Source: Sulfuritalea sp. (GTDB lineage Bacteria > Pseudomonadota > Gammaproteobacteria > Burkholderiales > Rhodocyclaceae). From it: 64,000 bases of DNA. Shown piece after piece: positions 25,343-34,277 of this stretch. Every line of letters begins with the position of its first letter. Positions within the stretch are counted from its first letter, which is position 1. Below the pieces are notes generated by a model that was not told the origin of the DNA, made no database searches, and saw only the letters and a list, made by a program, of their open reading frames with translations. The stretch lies in NCBI GenBank assembly GCA_023229685.1, contig JALNYT010000001.1:62001-126000 (forward strand), given 5' to 3'. Position numbers and translations under genes: made by a program.

Positions 25343-26472
25343 TTTTTCGGCTTGTTGCGCAGGAAGCGCTTCTTCGGTATCGCGGCGTTGGCGTCGGTGC
25401 GCGACACATAACCGGGGCTGCCCTCGCGGCTGCGCCCGGGAGCGCCACGGCCGAAGGTCACCGGCTGGGTGATCTTCTCGATCAGCGGCGACGCGGCATT
25501 GGCAATCAGGATGGCGTACATGACGCCTTCCGGCAAGCCGCTGTAATAGCGGATCACCACGGTCAGGAGGCCGATCAGCGCGCCATAGACCCACATGCCG
25601 CGCGGCGTCACCGGCGAGGTCACCATGTCGGTGGCCATATACACCGCGCCGAGGATCAGGCCGCCGGAAAACAGCATGAAGAACGGATTCGGGTAACGCG
25701 CCGCATCGAAGGCATACAGCAGCCAGGCGGTCAGCGCCGCGCTGCCGAGAACCGCGATCGGGATGCGCCAGTCCATGAAGCGGCGCACGGCGAGATACAC
25801 GCCGCACAGCAGGATCAGCGCCGGCGCCGGACCGACCGCAATGTGGCCGGACAGCGACGTCAGCAATTCGATGGCGTTGGCCACCACCCCGTCGAATTTC
25901 CACTTCGCCAGCGGCGTGGCGCCGGCCAGGGCATCGAGGTTCTTCGACTGCAGCCAGTCCGCGGTGCCGGCCGGGGTCATCAGCGGCAGGGCCAGCGACG
26001 ACGGAATGAATTCGGTAAAGCGGCCGGCGAGGAAGGATGGCGTGTAGGTGGCAATGGAAGTGGGAAACGCGGCCTGGACGAAGGCGCGGCCGACCAGCGC
26101 CGGATTGAAGACATTGAAGCCGATGCCGCCGAACAGGGCCTTGCCCAGCGCGATGGCGACCAGGCCGGCGACCGCGCCCATCCACAGCGGGAAGCCCGGC
26201 GGCAAAGTCAGCGCCAGCAAGACGCCGGTGATCACGGCGGAAAAGTCGGCCAGCCGGCCCGCCTGCGTGCCGGTGCGGACAAAGGCGCGCTCCGCCAGCA
26301 GGCAGGTCGCGGTGACGACCACGATGGACGCCAGGGCCGAAATGCCGTACTGGAAGATATAGAAGGCGCAGATCGGCAGCAGCGACCAGACCACGTGGCG
26401 CATGATCATCTCGACGCTGCGCGGCCCCTTGACGTGCGGCGCGGAACGGATCTCGATCAGTGGTTGGGTCAC
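25339..26472 (-). CDS. rnfD: Rnf complex flavoprotein subunit RnfD
   Basis: The protein has 377 residues with a GTG start at 26472. It is a multi-span membrane protein with GGIGFNVFNPALVGRAFVQA and the covalent-FMN region MATDMVTSPVTPRG. A basic C-terminal tail of about 35 residues (KKRFLRNKPKK) extends past the last helix. It follows rnfC after 157 bp that hold a CCACAGAG-type repeat. Confidence 0.94.
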   Translation of the reverse strand: MTQPLIEIRSAPHVKGPRSVEMIMRHVVWSLLPICAFYIFQYGISALASIVVVTATCLLAERAFVRTGTQAGRLADFSAVITGVLLALTLPPGFPLWMGAVAGLVAIALGKALFGGIGFNVFNPALVGRAFVQAAFPTSIATYTPSFLAGRFTEFIPSSLALPLMTPAGTADWLQSKNLDALAGATPLAKWKFDGVVANAIELLTSLSGHIAVGPAPALILLCGVYLAVRRFMDWRIPIAVLGSAALTAWLLYAFDAARYPNPFFMLFSGGLILGAVYMATDMVTSPVTPRGMWVYGALIGLLTVVIRYYSGLPEGVMYAILIANAASPLIEKITQPVTFGRGAPGRSREGSPGYVSRTDANAAIPKKRFLRNKPKK

Positions 26473-26490
26473 GATGCGAAAAACCTGTTT

Positions 26491-26609
26491 GCCACAGAGG
26501 ACACAGAGTTCACAGAGAAAGCTTCGGTGTTCAGCGCGTCGACAACTCTCTCCGCCAGTCGGGTAACAACGTTCCGGAACTCACTGTTTCTCTCTGTGAA
26601 CTCTGTGGC
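26491..26609. repeat. CCACAGAG-type inverted repeat between rnfC and rnfD
   Basis: The left arm at 26491-26520 (units of ACAGAG after GCCACAGAGGACACAGAG) and the right arm at 26587-26609 (TTTCTCTCTGTGAACTCTGT then GGC) are complementary apart from one missing unit. A related repeat lies at 27992-28055. Repeats of this type are scattered through many bacterial genomes; their function is unknown. Confidence 0.75.
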
Positions 26610-26629
26610 TGGACTCATGGTTCTCAGCT

Positions 26630-27973
26630 TCATGCCACCGCCTTCTCGCGCAGGATTCGCTTGGCGACGCGAAACTGCTGCACCAGCGGGATGTTGGCCG
26701 GGCAGACGTAACTGCAACTGCCGCACTCGAAGCAGGTGCCGAGGAAATACTTCTCGCTCATCAGCTCGTATTCTCGCTTGGCGGCCAACATGCCCAGCGT
26801 CGACGGGTTGAGGCCCATCGGACAGCACTCGACACATTCGCCGCACTTGATGCACGGATAGGTCTTGCGTTCCGCGCGCTCCGCGACATCGCGGCCGCGA
26901 AATACCAGAATGCCGGAGACACCCTTGGTGACGGGCGTGTCGAGCGAGGCCACCGCCTGGCCCATCATCGGGCCGCCGAACACCACCTCGAGCGACTCGT
27001 CGCGGGCGCCGACGTACTCCAGCAGGAAGCGCAGCGGGGTGCCGATCGGCACCAGGTAATTGCCGGGCCTCTCGACCGCGGTGCCGACCACGGTGATGAC
27101 GCGTTCGATGAAGCCGCGACCCTGCGGCATCAGCGCGCCCATGTGGGCGAGCGTGGCGACATTCTGCACGTAGGCGCCGATCTGGTAGGACCGCGAATCG
27201 GGCGGCACTTCGCGCCCGACCAGCGTCTTGATCAGCATCTCGCCGGCGCCCTGCGGGTACTTGGTCGGCACCGCTTCGACGCTGACCGAGCCGTCATCGG
27301 GCAGGCAGGCGCGGATCGCCTCGACGGCGTCCGGCTTGTTGTCCTCGATGCCGATGATCGCGCGCGGGCCGCCGAGCAGTTGGCGCACGATGGCGATGCC
27401 GGCGATGATGTCCGCCGGGTGTTCGACCATGATGCGGTGGTCGGAGGTCAGGTAAGGCTCGCATTCGCAGCCGTTCACCACCAGCGTATCCACCGGCCAT
27501 TGCTTCGGCACCTTGAGCTTGGCGTGGGTCGGAAAGACGCCACCGCCGAGCCCGACAATGCCCGTGTCCTGAACCGCCTCGATCAGTTCGTCGGCATCGA
27601 GTGCCGGGAGATACTGCGGCTGCTCCCAGAGCACTTCCTGGGTCGAGCCAGGATGCACGCGGATCACGATGGCCTCGCCCCACGGTCCGTTGGCGGTGGG
27701 ATGCAGGCGGATCGCCTCCACCACGCCGCTGGCTGGCGCGTGATGCGGCACCGAGATGAAGCCCTCCGCAGCGGCGATCGGCTGGCCGCGCACGACTTCC
27801 TGGCCGACGCGCACCAGCGGCCGCGCCGGGCGCCCGACCTGCTGCGACAGATGCACGATCAGCCGCGGCGCAAAAGGCAAGCGGCGGATCGGCATCGTCG
27901 CCGTCTCCTTGTGCTGCGGCGGGTGGATGCCGCGGGCGAAGGTCTCGCCGCGGAAGTAGTTGAGGAACTTCAT
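26630..27973 (-). CDS. rnfC: Rnf complex subunit RnfC
   Basis: The protein has 447 residues. The N-terminal region (ARGIHPPQHKETA) leads into the NADH/FMN-binding domain (GLGGGVFPTHAKL, VNGCECEPYLTSDHR). The C-terminal double [4Fe-4S] motif follows: CIKCGECVECCPMGLNP and CFECGSCSYVCPANIP. It is the peripheral subunit that carries the NAD site. It is shorter than enterobacterial RnfC, lacking the long Ala/Lys tail. Confidence 0.95.
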   Translation of the reverse strand: MKFLNYFRGETFARGIHPPQHKETATMPIRRLPFAPRLIVHLSQQVGRPARPLVRVGQEVVRGQPIAAAEGFISVPHHAPASGVVEAIRLHPTANGPWGEAIVIRVHPGSTQEVLWEQPQYLPALDADELIEAVQDTGIVGLGGGVFPTHAKLKVPKQWPVDTLVVNGCECEPYLTSDHRIMVEHPADIIAGIAIVRQLLGGPRAIIGIEDNKPDAVEAIRACLPDDGSVSVEAVPTKYPQGAGEMLIKTLVGREVPPDSRSYQIGAYVQNVATLAHMGALMPQGRGFIERVITVVGTAVERPGNYLVPIGTPLRFLLEYVGARDESLEVVFGGPMMGQAVASLDTPVTKGVSGILVFRGRDVAERAERKTYPCIKCGECVECCPMGLNPSTLGMLAAKREYELMSEKYFLGTCFECGSCSYVCPANIPLVQQFRVAKRILREKAVA

Positions 27974-27991
27974 TGCAATGAAACCTTATTA

Positions 27992-28055
27992 GCCACAGAG
28001 ATCACAGAGAACACAGAGGAAACACCCTCCAGCCTTTCCCTGTGTCCTCTGTGGC
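27992..28055. repeat. CCACAGAG-type inverted repeat between PFOR gene and rnfC
   Basis: Arms GCCACAGAG...CACAGAG...ACACAGAGGA (27992-28020) and TCCCTGTGTCCTCTGTGGC (28037-28055) can fold back on each other. It is of the same family as 26491-26609. It sits in the 91-bp gap of an otherwise tightly packed operon and may separate PFOR from rnfC expression. Confidence 0.75.
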
Positions 28056-28064
28056 CCATGGTTT

Positions 28065-31000
28065 TCAATTGAACTTCGCCGCGCGCGCCATGAGTTTTTC
28101 GACCCCCGCCTCTGACCGGTTCCACGGCGTGCCGGGATGGATGCAGCCCGCCGTGCACTTTTCGGCGGCCTTGACGATGTCGGCGAATTTGGCTCCCTTC
28201 GGGTTGATGACAACGGCGAGTTTCTGGTCGTTGTAGGCAAAGGTCTTCGGCGCCAGGTTGATGCATTCGTCGCAGGCCGTGCATTCCGGCGATTCGACCC
28301 AGACCGGTTCGTAATCGCCACCATCACCGCCGGCTGGCGCCGTATCGCCAGCGCCGACTGTTGCCGCGGAGAGCGCATTGCCGGAGCCATCGATCCCCAG
28401 GCTGGCGGTGATCTTCGCCAGCAACTCGGCGCGCACGCGCTCGGTCACCTCCGTGGCATCCGACGCGCGGGCGTCGAGGCCGGCAAGGCTGCGCAACTGG
28501 CGCCAGAAATGCAGCCGCTCCTCGGAGGAACGAACCAGATCTTCGGTGACCAGCAGGCGCATCAGGCGGTTCTTCCTGTCCACCGCCCAGATGAAGGGGA
28601 ACTTGCCTTCGCGCTCGTCCTTGTCGAGTTGCAGGAAGTCGGCCAGCGGCACCATGTTCTCGTTCCAGGTTTCGGGCGGCGCCTTCTTGAACTGCTTGAG
28701 GAAGCGCGCCTCGGTGGCGGCGAAATCGGCGAAGGTCATCGGCAGCGTCATGCTCTGCTCCACGCCGTCGTCGTCTAGATACTTGAGGCTGTAGACCGGC
28801 CAGTCGGTATCGAGCGACGGGTTGCCCTCGAGGCTGACGCATTCGCTGAAGGTGGTACCGGCATCGGGATCGAAACGGAACAGCGGGTAGGCACGGCCCT
28901 CCACTGCCAGCTTGCTCTGGTCCACGCTCTTGTCGTCGCCGACGCCGTGTTCCGGCGGGCATACCGCATAGATGTTGAACAGTGCCGGACGGCGGCTGTT
29001 GAGGCCATCGACATAGCTTTCGAGCAGGTGATTGACATGGGCGATGGTGCCCTGCATCACGTACGAGGTGCGGTGTGCCATGCCGATCAGCGAGATTTCC
29101 TTGCGCGTCTCCTGCTTGCCGCGCTGGGCCTCGCCGAACGGCGCCATGTCGGAGACCTGGCCGATGAAGCCGGAGGTGCAGGCCTGGCCGCCGGTGTTGG
29201 AATACACCTGCGTATCGACCACCAGAATCTTGATCGGCATGCCGGACATCAGCGCGCGCGACAGGTTCTGGAAGCCGATGTCATACATCGCGCCGTCGCC
29301 GCCGATCGACACCACCGGCGGGCAGAGCAGCCACTCGTCGGCGGAGAATTTCTGCCAGTTGAAGCGGCGGAAGAAATCATCGTCGCGTTCGGGCAGGTAA
29401 TCGCCGGCCAGTTCCATCTCGGCCATGCGCACAACCGTGAAGCCGTCGGCCATCTTCGCCATGTGGCCTTCGAAGATGCCCATCGCCACCGAGGGCGAAT
29501 CCTGGAACAGGTGCGAGGTCCAGGGGAAGGGATAGGGATGGAAGGGATAGGTCGAACCCCACACCGAGGTGCAGCCGGTGGAATTGACGATGCCCATCTC
29601 GGCGCGACCGCGCTTGGTCGGTCCCTCGACGTAGCGCCACTTGAGGTCTTTCAGCTTGTCCAGCAACTGCGCGGTGTTCTTCACCCAGGCCGGATCGAGC
29701 AGTTGCGAGGGCTTGTCGGCATTGAGCTTGGTCGCCAGGTTGGACAGGGTCAGGTCATGCTGGCCGGTGGACTCGACGGCGCGCACCACGGCGCCCATGT
29801 CGGTGAGGTCGACCGCCGAGGCGAGCTTGACGCGCATGTGCTGTTCGAGACGCACGATCAAGTCGTCGAGCTTTTCGATGAAGCCCTTGACGCGCGGCTG
29901 CATCAGCGCCGTCACCGTCGAGGTGAACAGGTGGATCGCGGTCTTCTCGCCGCAGCCCAGGCAGGCGCCGTCGCCGCAGTTCATCGAGCTGTAGTTGTGC
30001 TTGTCGAGCAGCAGGGTTTCCAGCGCGCCAATCTTTTCGTCGAGACTCTCGATGCGGTTGTACTCCTTCGGCGTGGTCGGCAGGTCCAGCCAGATGTTCC
30101 AGTCGCGGCGCATGCGATCGACCGATTCATCGGTCTGCGTCACCATCGTCAGCGCATTGTCCTCGCAGACCGTGACGCACAGCTTGCAGCCCTTGCAGGT
30201 GTAGGGATTGACCGTAATGGAGAAGAGACCGCCGCTGCCCTTGGCCTTCTTCTCCTTCTGCGTCCAGTAAGGCTTGGTGCTGCCGAACTGGAAGGCGCCG
30301 AGCTGAATCTGCAACTGCGTAAACTCGGCAGCGAGGCCGGCCCGTTCCTCGTTCGGCGCCTCGGCGATCACCTCATCGATGGCGATGTCGATCAGCGGAC
30401 GCACCGCGCCGCCGTGATGGTCGACCAGTGCCCGCAGCTTCTTCTCGGCGCTGCGCACGGCGCGGCGCAGGAAGCGCGTCGGCGTGCCGGAAGTCTCGAT
30501 GCGATTGAGGGCGGTGCCGAAAATATCCGAAACCGAAGTGACCAGACCGGGGATCGCCGAGTCGGGGCACTCGGTGTAGCAGTTGCCGCAGGCCGTGCAG
30601 TTTTCGGCGATCCACACCGGGTGTTCGAAGCGGATGCCGGTCATGTCGCGGAACACGCCGGTGGCGGCAGGCAGCAGCGAGGCGCCGATGAAGGGATCGA
30701 CCAGGTTGTCGTTGCCCTTGCCGGTGAGGTAGAAGTTGCCGGTCTGCTCCCAGAAGCGGTGAATGTCGGCCACTTTTCCATCGCTCGCCGGCAGCTGCCG
30801 CAGCATGATGGGCAAGCCGCTATCCTTCTTGGTGGCGAACTGCTTGCGCGTGACGCCGACCTCCTTGTCGGTGATCTCCGTCAGCTCGGTGAAGCCGCGG
30901 CGTACCACGCGCAGGTTGTCGGCCACCACGCGCGCACCCTTGCCGCCGAACTTGGATTGCAGCTGGGCCTCGATCGCCGTGAACAGCGCGTCTTCGGTCA

Positions 31001-32993
31001 GTTGCGCACTTTGCATCACCGGGCTGGCGGCGAAGAAGGCGCCCTGGAAGGCGATGCCCTGCATGCGCAGCTGCAATTCCGCCGCGCCGGCTTCATCGCG
31101 GGCGATCTGGAAGGCGTCGAGGTAGTAGACGCGAATGTCGTTGTCGACGATGAACTTCTGCGCCCAGAGCGGGAAAGTGGCCCAGGTCTCCTTGCCCAGA
31201 TTCGACTGGATGATAAAGAAGCCTCCCTTCTTCAGCCCGGACAGCGGATTGCTGTGACCGAACACCATCGGGTCGGGCGAGAGCACGACATCGACATAGG
31301 TGTACTCGCAATTGATGCGAATCGGCTCCGGCGCCGCCGACAGGTAATAGGTGGTCGGCTGGCCCTTCTTTTCCGAGCCGTACTTCGGGTTGGCCTTGAT
31401 GTCCCAGCCGAGCAGTTCGAACAGGGTCATCGCCAGATTCTTGCCAGTCGTTATCGCACCCCAGCCACCCACCGAGTGCATGCGCACGGTGATCGCGCCC
31501 TTCGGCAGCAGGTTGGGATTCTCCGAGCCGCGCACGCCCATCTCGCGGATGCGCGGATACTTGTCGGCGAGATCCTGCTGATGTACCTCGTCCTTCGGAT
31601 TGAGCGGATCGCGGGCGAAGTCGACGGAGAGATAGAAAAACTTGCGCTGCGTGCCCTCGGGCAGCATGTTCTCCACCGTGCCGATCAGCCCCTCGGGTTG
31701 CAGGTCGCGCGAGCCCAGGCCATAGCAGCCGGAATACAGGCGCGGCATGTCGGTCGTGCCAAAATAATTGGCATAGCCGGCATACGGCTTGACGCCGTCC
31801 GGCCCGGCCATGCCGTTCTCGATGCACTTCAGCATCGTGGCGCGCACTTCGCGCATCAGCGGCAGGTCTTCGGCCAGCGGCTGGTCGGTGCGCTCCAGCA
31901 CCGCCACACCCTTCTTGCCGCGCAGCACATGGCCCAGCAGGTCGCCGGGGAAGGGTCGGAACATGGTCAGATTGACCACGCCGACTTTGAGCTTGCGCGT
32001 TTCGCGCAGATAATCCGCGACCGCCTCGGCCTGAACGATCATGCTGCCCATGCCGACGATGAGGTAGTCGGCATCCTCGACCTTGAAGGTGGCAAGACGC
32101 TGGTAGTAGCGGCCGGTCAGCCCGGCGTATTCGTTCATGCAGGCGTCGGCGATGGCCTCGATGTGGTCGAAGAAATAGGGACGCTGGGCGGCCGTGGCCT
32201 GCATGTAGGCGTCCTGGTTCTGCACCACGCCCGACACCATCGGCGTGTCGACGTCCCAGATCGCCGGCACGCGGCGCCGCTTCGGGCCGAAGAGCATTTG
32301 CTGCGCCGGCGTCGGCGTGTCGATCAGGTCGTCCGGCTTGCCGAGGAACTCCGCAACAAGTTCGCGCTCCGGCATCAGCGCCGACTCGATCAGGTGAGTG
32401 GTGAGGAAACCATCCTGGCCGATGATGGCGGGGGTCAGCGACAGTTCGGCAATCTTCCGCGCGATCAGGTTAAGGTCGGCCGCCTCGGTGGCGTTCCTGG
32501 CCATCACCTGGATGAAGCCGGTGTCGTCGATGCAATGGTAATCGTCGTGACCGGCATGCACATTGAGCGACGCCTTGGTAATGGCGCGGCAGCCCATGTT
32601 GAGCACGTAGGGCAGACGTTTGCCGACCGCGGCGTAGAGCGACTCATGCATGAAGGCAACGCCTTGCCCGGACGAAAAATTGACGGCGCGCAGCCCCGTC
32701 ATCGACATTCCGGCGGTGACGCCGGCAGCAGCGTGTTCGGATTCGGGCTCGATGAAAATCAGCGGCTTGTCGGAGATATTGAGGTGTCCGGCGGCGACCT
32801 CCTCGGCCCAGTATTCGCCCATCTGCGTCGATGGCGTGATCGGGTAGGCGCCAGCGGCATCGGAGGCCTCGCGCTCGACGCGGATGACAGCGGTATTGCC
32901 ATCCACCGCATCGCGGATACCCGGATACTTTGGTGGCTCACCGTTGTCGCCCGGCCGAATGGCATTCATGAAGCGTTCAATGATTTTGTTCAT
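28065..32993 (-). CDS. Giant pyruvate:ferredoxin (flavodoxin) oxidoreductase with extra ferredoxin domain
   Basis: The protein has 1642 residues, against ~1170-1200 for ordinary single-chain PFOR; the ATG follows CGGAG. In order: the pyruvate-binding POR_N domain (AAGAYPITPSTQMGEYWAEE, residues ~45-65); the gamma domain (~500-690, VRMHSVGGWGAITTGKNLAM); two [4Fe-4S] motifs (CTACGNCYTECP at ~800, CKGCKLCVTVCEDN at ~934); and the TPP domain (CGDGACLGCGEKTA at ~1010, IGGDGAMYDIGFQN at ~1233, YSNTGGQ). About 100 extra residues lie after CGEKTA, and a C-terminal ferredoxin-like module sits at ~1573 (CTACDECINLAP ... CTAGC). It oxidises pyruvate to acetyl-CoA and CO2. It is placed between rnfB and rnfC. 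Confidence 0.9.
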   Translation of the reverse strand: MNKIIERFMNAIRPGDNGEPPKYPGIRDAVDGNTAVIRVEREASDAAGAYPITPSTQMGEYWAEEVAAGHLNISDKPLIFIEPESEHAAAGVTAGMSMTGLRAVNFSSGQGVAFMHESLYAAVGKRLPYVLNMGCRAITKASLNVHAGHDDYHCIDDTGFIQVMARNATEAADLNLIARKIAELSLTPAIIGQDGFLTTHLIESALMPERELVAEFLGKPDDLIDTPTPAQQMLFGPKRRRVPAIWDVDTPMVSGVVQNQDAYMQATAAQRPYFFDHIEAIADACMNEYAGLTGRYYQRLATFKVEDADYLIVGMGSMIVQAEAVADYLRETRKLKVGVVNLTMFRPFPGDLLGHVLRGKKGVAVLERTDQPLAEDLPLMREVRATMLKCIENGMAGPDGVKPYAGYANYFGTTDMPRLYSGCYGLGSRDLQPEGLIGTVENMLPEGTQRKFFYLSVDFARDPLNPKDEVHQQDLADKYPRIREMGVRGSENPNLLPKGAITVRMHSVGGWGAITTGKNLAMTLFELLGWDIKANPKYGSEKKGQPTTYYLSAAPEPIRINCEYTYVDVVLSPDPMVFGHSNPLSGLKKGGFFIIQSNLGKETWATFPLWAQKFIVDNDIRVYYLDAFQIARDEAGAAELQLRMQGIAFQGAFFAASPVMQSAQLTEDALFTAIEAQLQSKFGGKGARVVADNLRVVRRGFTELTEITDKEVGVTRKQFATKKDSGLPIMLRQLPASDGKVADIHRFWEQTGNFYLTGKGNDNLVDPFIGASLLPAATGVFRDMTGIRFEHPVWIAENCTACGNCYTECPDSAIPGLVTSVSDIFGTALNRIETSGTPTRFLRRAVRSAEKKLRALVDHHGGAVRPLIDIAIDEVIAEAPNEERAGLAAEFTQLQIQLGAFQFGSTKPYWTQKEKKAKGSGGLFSITVNPYTCKGCKLCVTVCEDNALTMVTQTDESVDRMRRDWNIWLDLPTTPKEYNRIESLDEKIGALETLLLDKHNYSSMNCGDGACLGCGEKTAIHLFTSTVTALMQPRVKGFIEKLDDLIVRLEQHMRVKLASAVDLTDMGAVVRAVESTGQHDLTLSNLATKLNADKPSQLLDPAWVKNTAQLLDKLKDLKWRYVEGPTKRGRAEMGIVNSTGCTSVWGSTYPFHPYPFPWTSHLFQDSPSVAMGIFEGHMAKMADGFTVVRMAEMELAGDYLPERDDDFFRRFNWQKFSADEWLLCPPVVSIGGDGAMYDIGFQNLSRALMSGMPIKILVVDTQVYSNTGGQACTSGFIGQVSDMAPFGEAQRGKQETRKEISLIGMAHRTSYVMQGTIAHVNHLLESYVDGLNSRRPALFNIYAVCPPEHGVGDDKSVDQSKLAVEGRAYPLFRFDPDAGTTFSECVSLEGNPSLDTDWPVYSLKYLDDDGVEQSMTLPMTFADFAATEARFLKQFKKAPPETWNENMVPLADFLQLDKDEREGKFPFIWAVDRKNRLMRLLVTEDLVRSSEERLHFWRQLRSLAGLDARASDATEVTERVRAELLAKITASLGIDGSGNALSAATVGAGDTAPAGGDGGDYEPVWVESPECTACDECINLAPKTFAYNDQKLAVVINPKGAKFADIVKAAEKCTAGCIHPGTPWNRSEAGVEKLMARAAKFN

Positions 32994-33009
32994 GGTGAAC
33001 TCCGAAGGG

Positions 33010-33879
33010 TCAATGCGTGAGCGGCAAGGGGTCGTTGCGCAGGATCTTCCTGGCGGCGGCCCCCTTGACGGCGGTATTGGGTTTGTCGAACCAGACGATG
33101 GCTCCGGTAGGGCAGCGCTCGATGGGCTGGCGGGTGGCCCAGACGTTCAGCGCGTAGTTGATGACAACCAGGTTGCCGTCCAGTTTGATGAGCGCCGGCG
33201 GGGCGTCCATGACGCACTTGCCGCAGGCGGTGCAGGCCACTTCGCAGGCGGCCTCGGCGGTGTCGCCGTCGGCCTGGTTCTTGCACGCCACCCAGAGCCG
33301 GTGGCTTACCGGTTCGAGGCTGAACAGGCCCTTGGGACAAACCTCGACGCAGTCGTTGCAGGCCGTGCATTTGTCCGCATCGACCAGCGGCAGGCCATGC
33401 AGGTCCATGTGAATGGCGTCGAAGGTGCAGACGCTGGCGCAATCGCCGAGACCCAGGCAACCCCAGGCGCATTCCTTGCCTCCGCCGCTGACCACCGCTG
33501 CGGCCCGGCAGGTGGCCAGACCGGCGTAGCGGGCACGCAGGAAGGCCACATGATGACCGCCGCCGCAGGCCAGCCGCGCCACCTTCTTCTCCATGGTGCC
33601 GGCGGCGACGCCGAGCAGGTCGGCGATGCCCTGCCGTTGCTGCGGCGTGCTGACCGTGCACTGCGCGGGGATGATGGCGCCGCCGACCACCTTTTCGGCA
33701 AAGTCGCGACAGCCGGCCTGGCCGCAGGCGCCGCAGTTGGATTTCGGCAGCAGTTCCTCGACCTCGCCGATGCGCGGGTCTTCATAGACATAAAGTTTCT
33801 TGTTGGCAAAAGCGAGCAGCAGCGCCAGGACTACCCCCAGCCCCGCCATGAATGCTCCGGCTACCGCCAAATTCGACAA
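33010..33879 (-). CDS. rnfB: Rnf complex iron-sulfur subunit RnfB
   Basis: About 289 residues from a TTG at 33879 with AGGAG 8 bp upstream; GTG 33888 and an upstream ATG 33951 are alternatives. The TTG start gives the normal RnfB layout of one short N-terminal span (VAGAFMAGLGVVLALLLAFA). Next come the Fe-S domain (SNCGACGQAGCRDFA) and further ferredoxin-like clusters (CAWGCLGLGDCASVC, CTACNDCVEVCP, CEVACTACGKCVM). It receives electrons from ferredoxin. It is the first gene of the operon, 16 bp before the PFOR gene, so the two are almost certainly co-transcribed. Confidence 0.9.
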   Translation of the reverse strand: MSNLAVAGAFMAGLGVVLALLLAFANKKLYVYEDPRIGEVEELLPKSNCGACGQAGCRDFAEKVVGGAIIPAQCTVSTPQQRQGIADLLGVAAGTMEKKVARLACGGGHHVAFLRARYAGLATCRAAAVVSGGGKECAWGCLGLGDCASVCTFDAIHMDLHGLPLVDADKCTACNDCVEVCPKGLFSLEPVSHRLWVACKNQADGDTAEAACEVACTACGKCVMDAPPALIKLDGNLVVINYALNVWATRQPIERCPTGAIVWFDKPNTAVKGAAARKILRNDPLPLTH

Positions 33880-34277
33880 CGACTCCACTCCTGCCCGCTC
33901 CCTTGTCAGCGAGGTCCCTAAATGCTTTAGACCTAAATTAAAACCATGCAAGCGTTATGGGTTTACTGCCGCACCGGCACAATGCCCCCAACTGCGGCAA
34001 TCCGCGTTGATTTGGAACAAGGGATAAACTTCCGGTGCCACAACGCCATTTCGCGCCACTTCGAATCCAGCCGTCCGCAACCTTGGGGCGCGAACGGCGG
34101 ATTCCATCACGGCGTAGCCGGGAGTTGCTCCCGGCGTACACAAAGGAGAGGCGCCGTAACGCCTCACCGGACTAACACACGGGGCGGGATGGTGCCCCTC
34201 GCGCTTGTGACGCGTCTACTATAAGACAAATAAGCTGAATGGCGGAACGGATTATTTTATTTCCGCATTCGCCGGCT
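33880..34277. other. Upstream region of the rnfB-PFOR operon
   Basis: No gene is seen. On the reverse strand a weak sigma70-like pair TTGCAT (33951-33946), 16 bp, TAAAGC (33929-33924) could serve rnfB. An imperfect FNR-like box TTGAT-N4-AACAA lies at 34008-34021. A perfect 8-bp hairpin without a T-run lies at 34117-34135 (GCCGGGAG TTG CTCCCGGC), after the convergent-side hydrolase gene. Confidence 0.4.

Noticed and set aside
28947..33020. A 1357-codon open frame on the plus strand opposite the PFOR gene
   Set aside because: It mirrors the codon pattern of a high-GC gene on the other strand, has no recognisable domains and lies wholly antisense to a clear PFOR. The same reasoning removes the long antisense frames at 43611-45071, 50640-52184, 52211-53044 and 58476-60125.
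33879..33951. ATG at 33951 as the rnfB start
   Set aside because: It has no ribosome-binding site and falls within a possible -35 element. The TTG at 33879 has AGGAG and gives the normal RnfB N-terminus.
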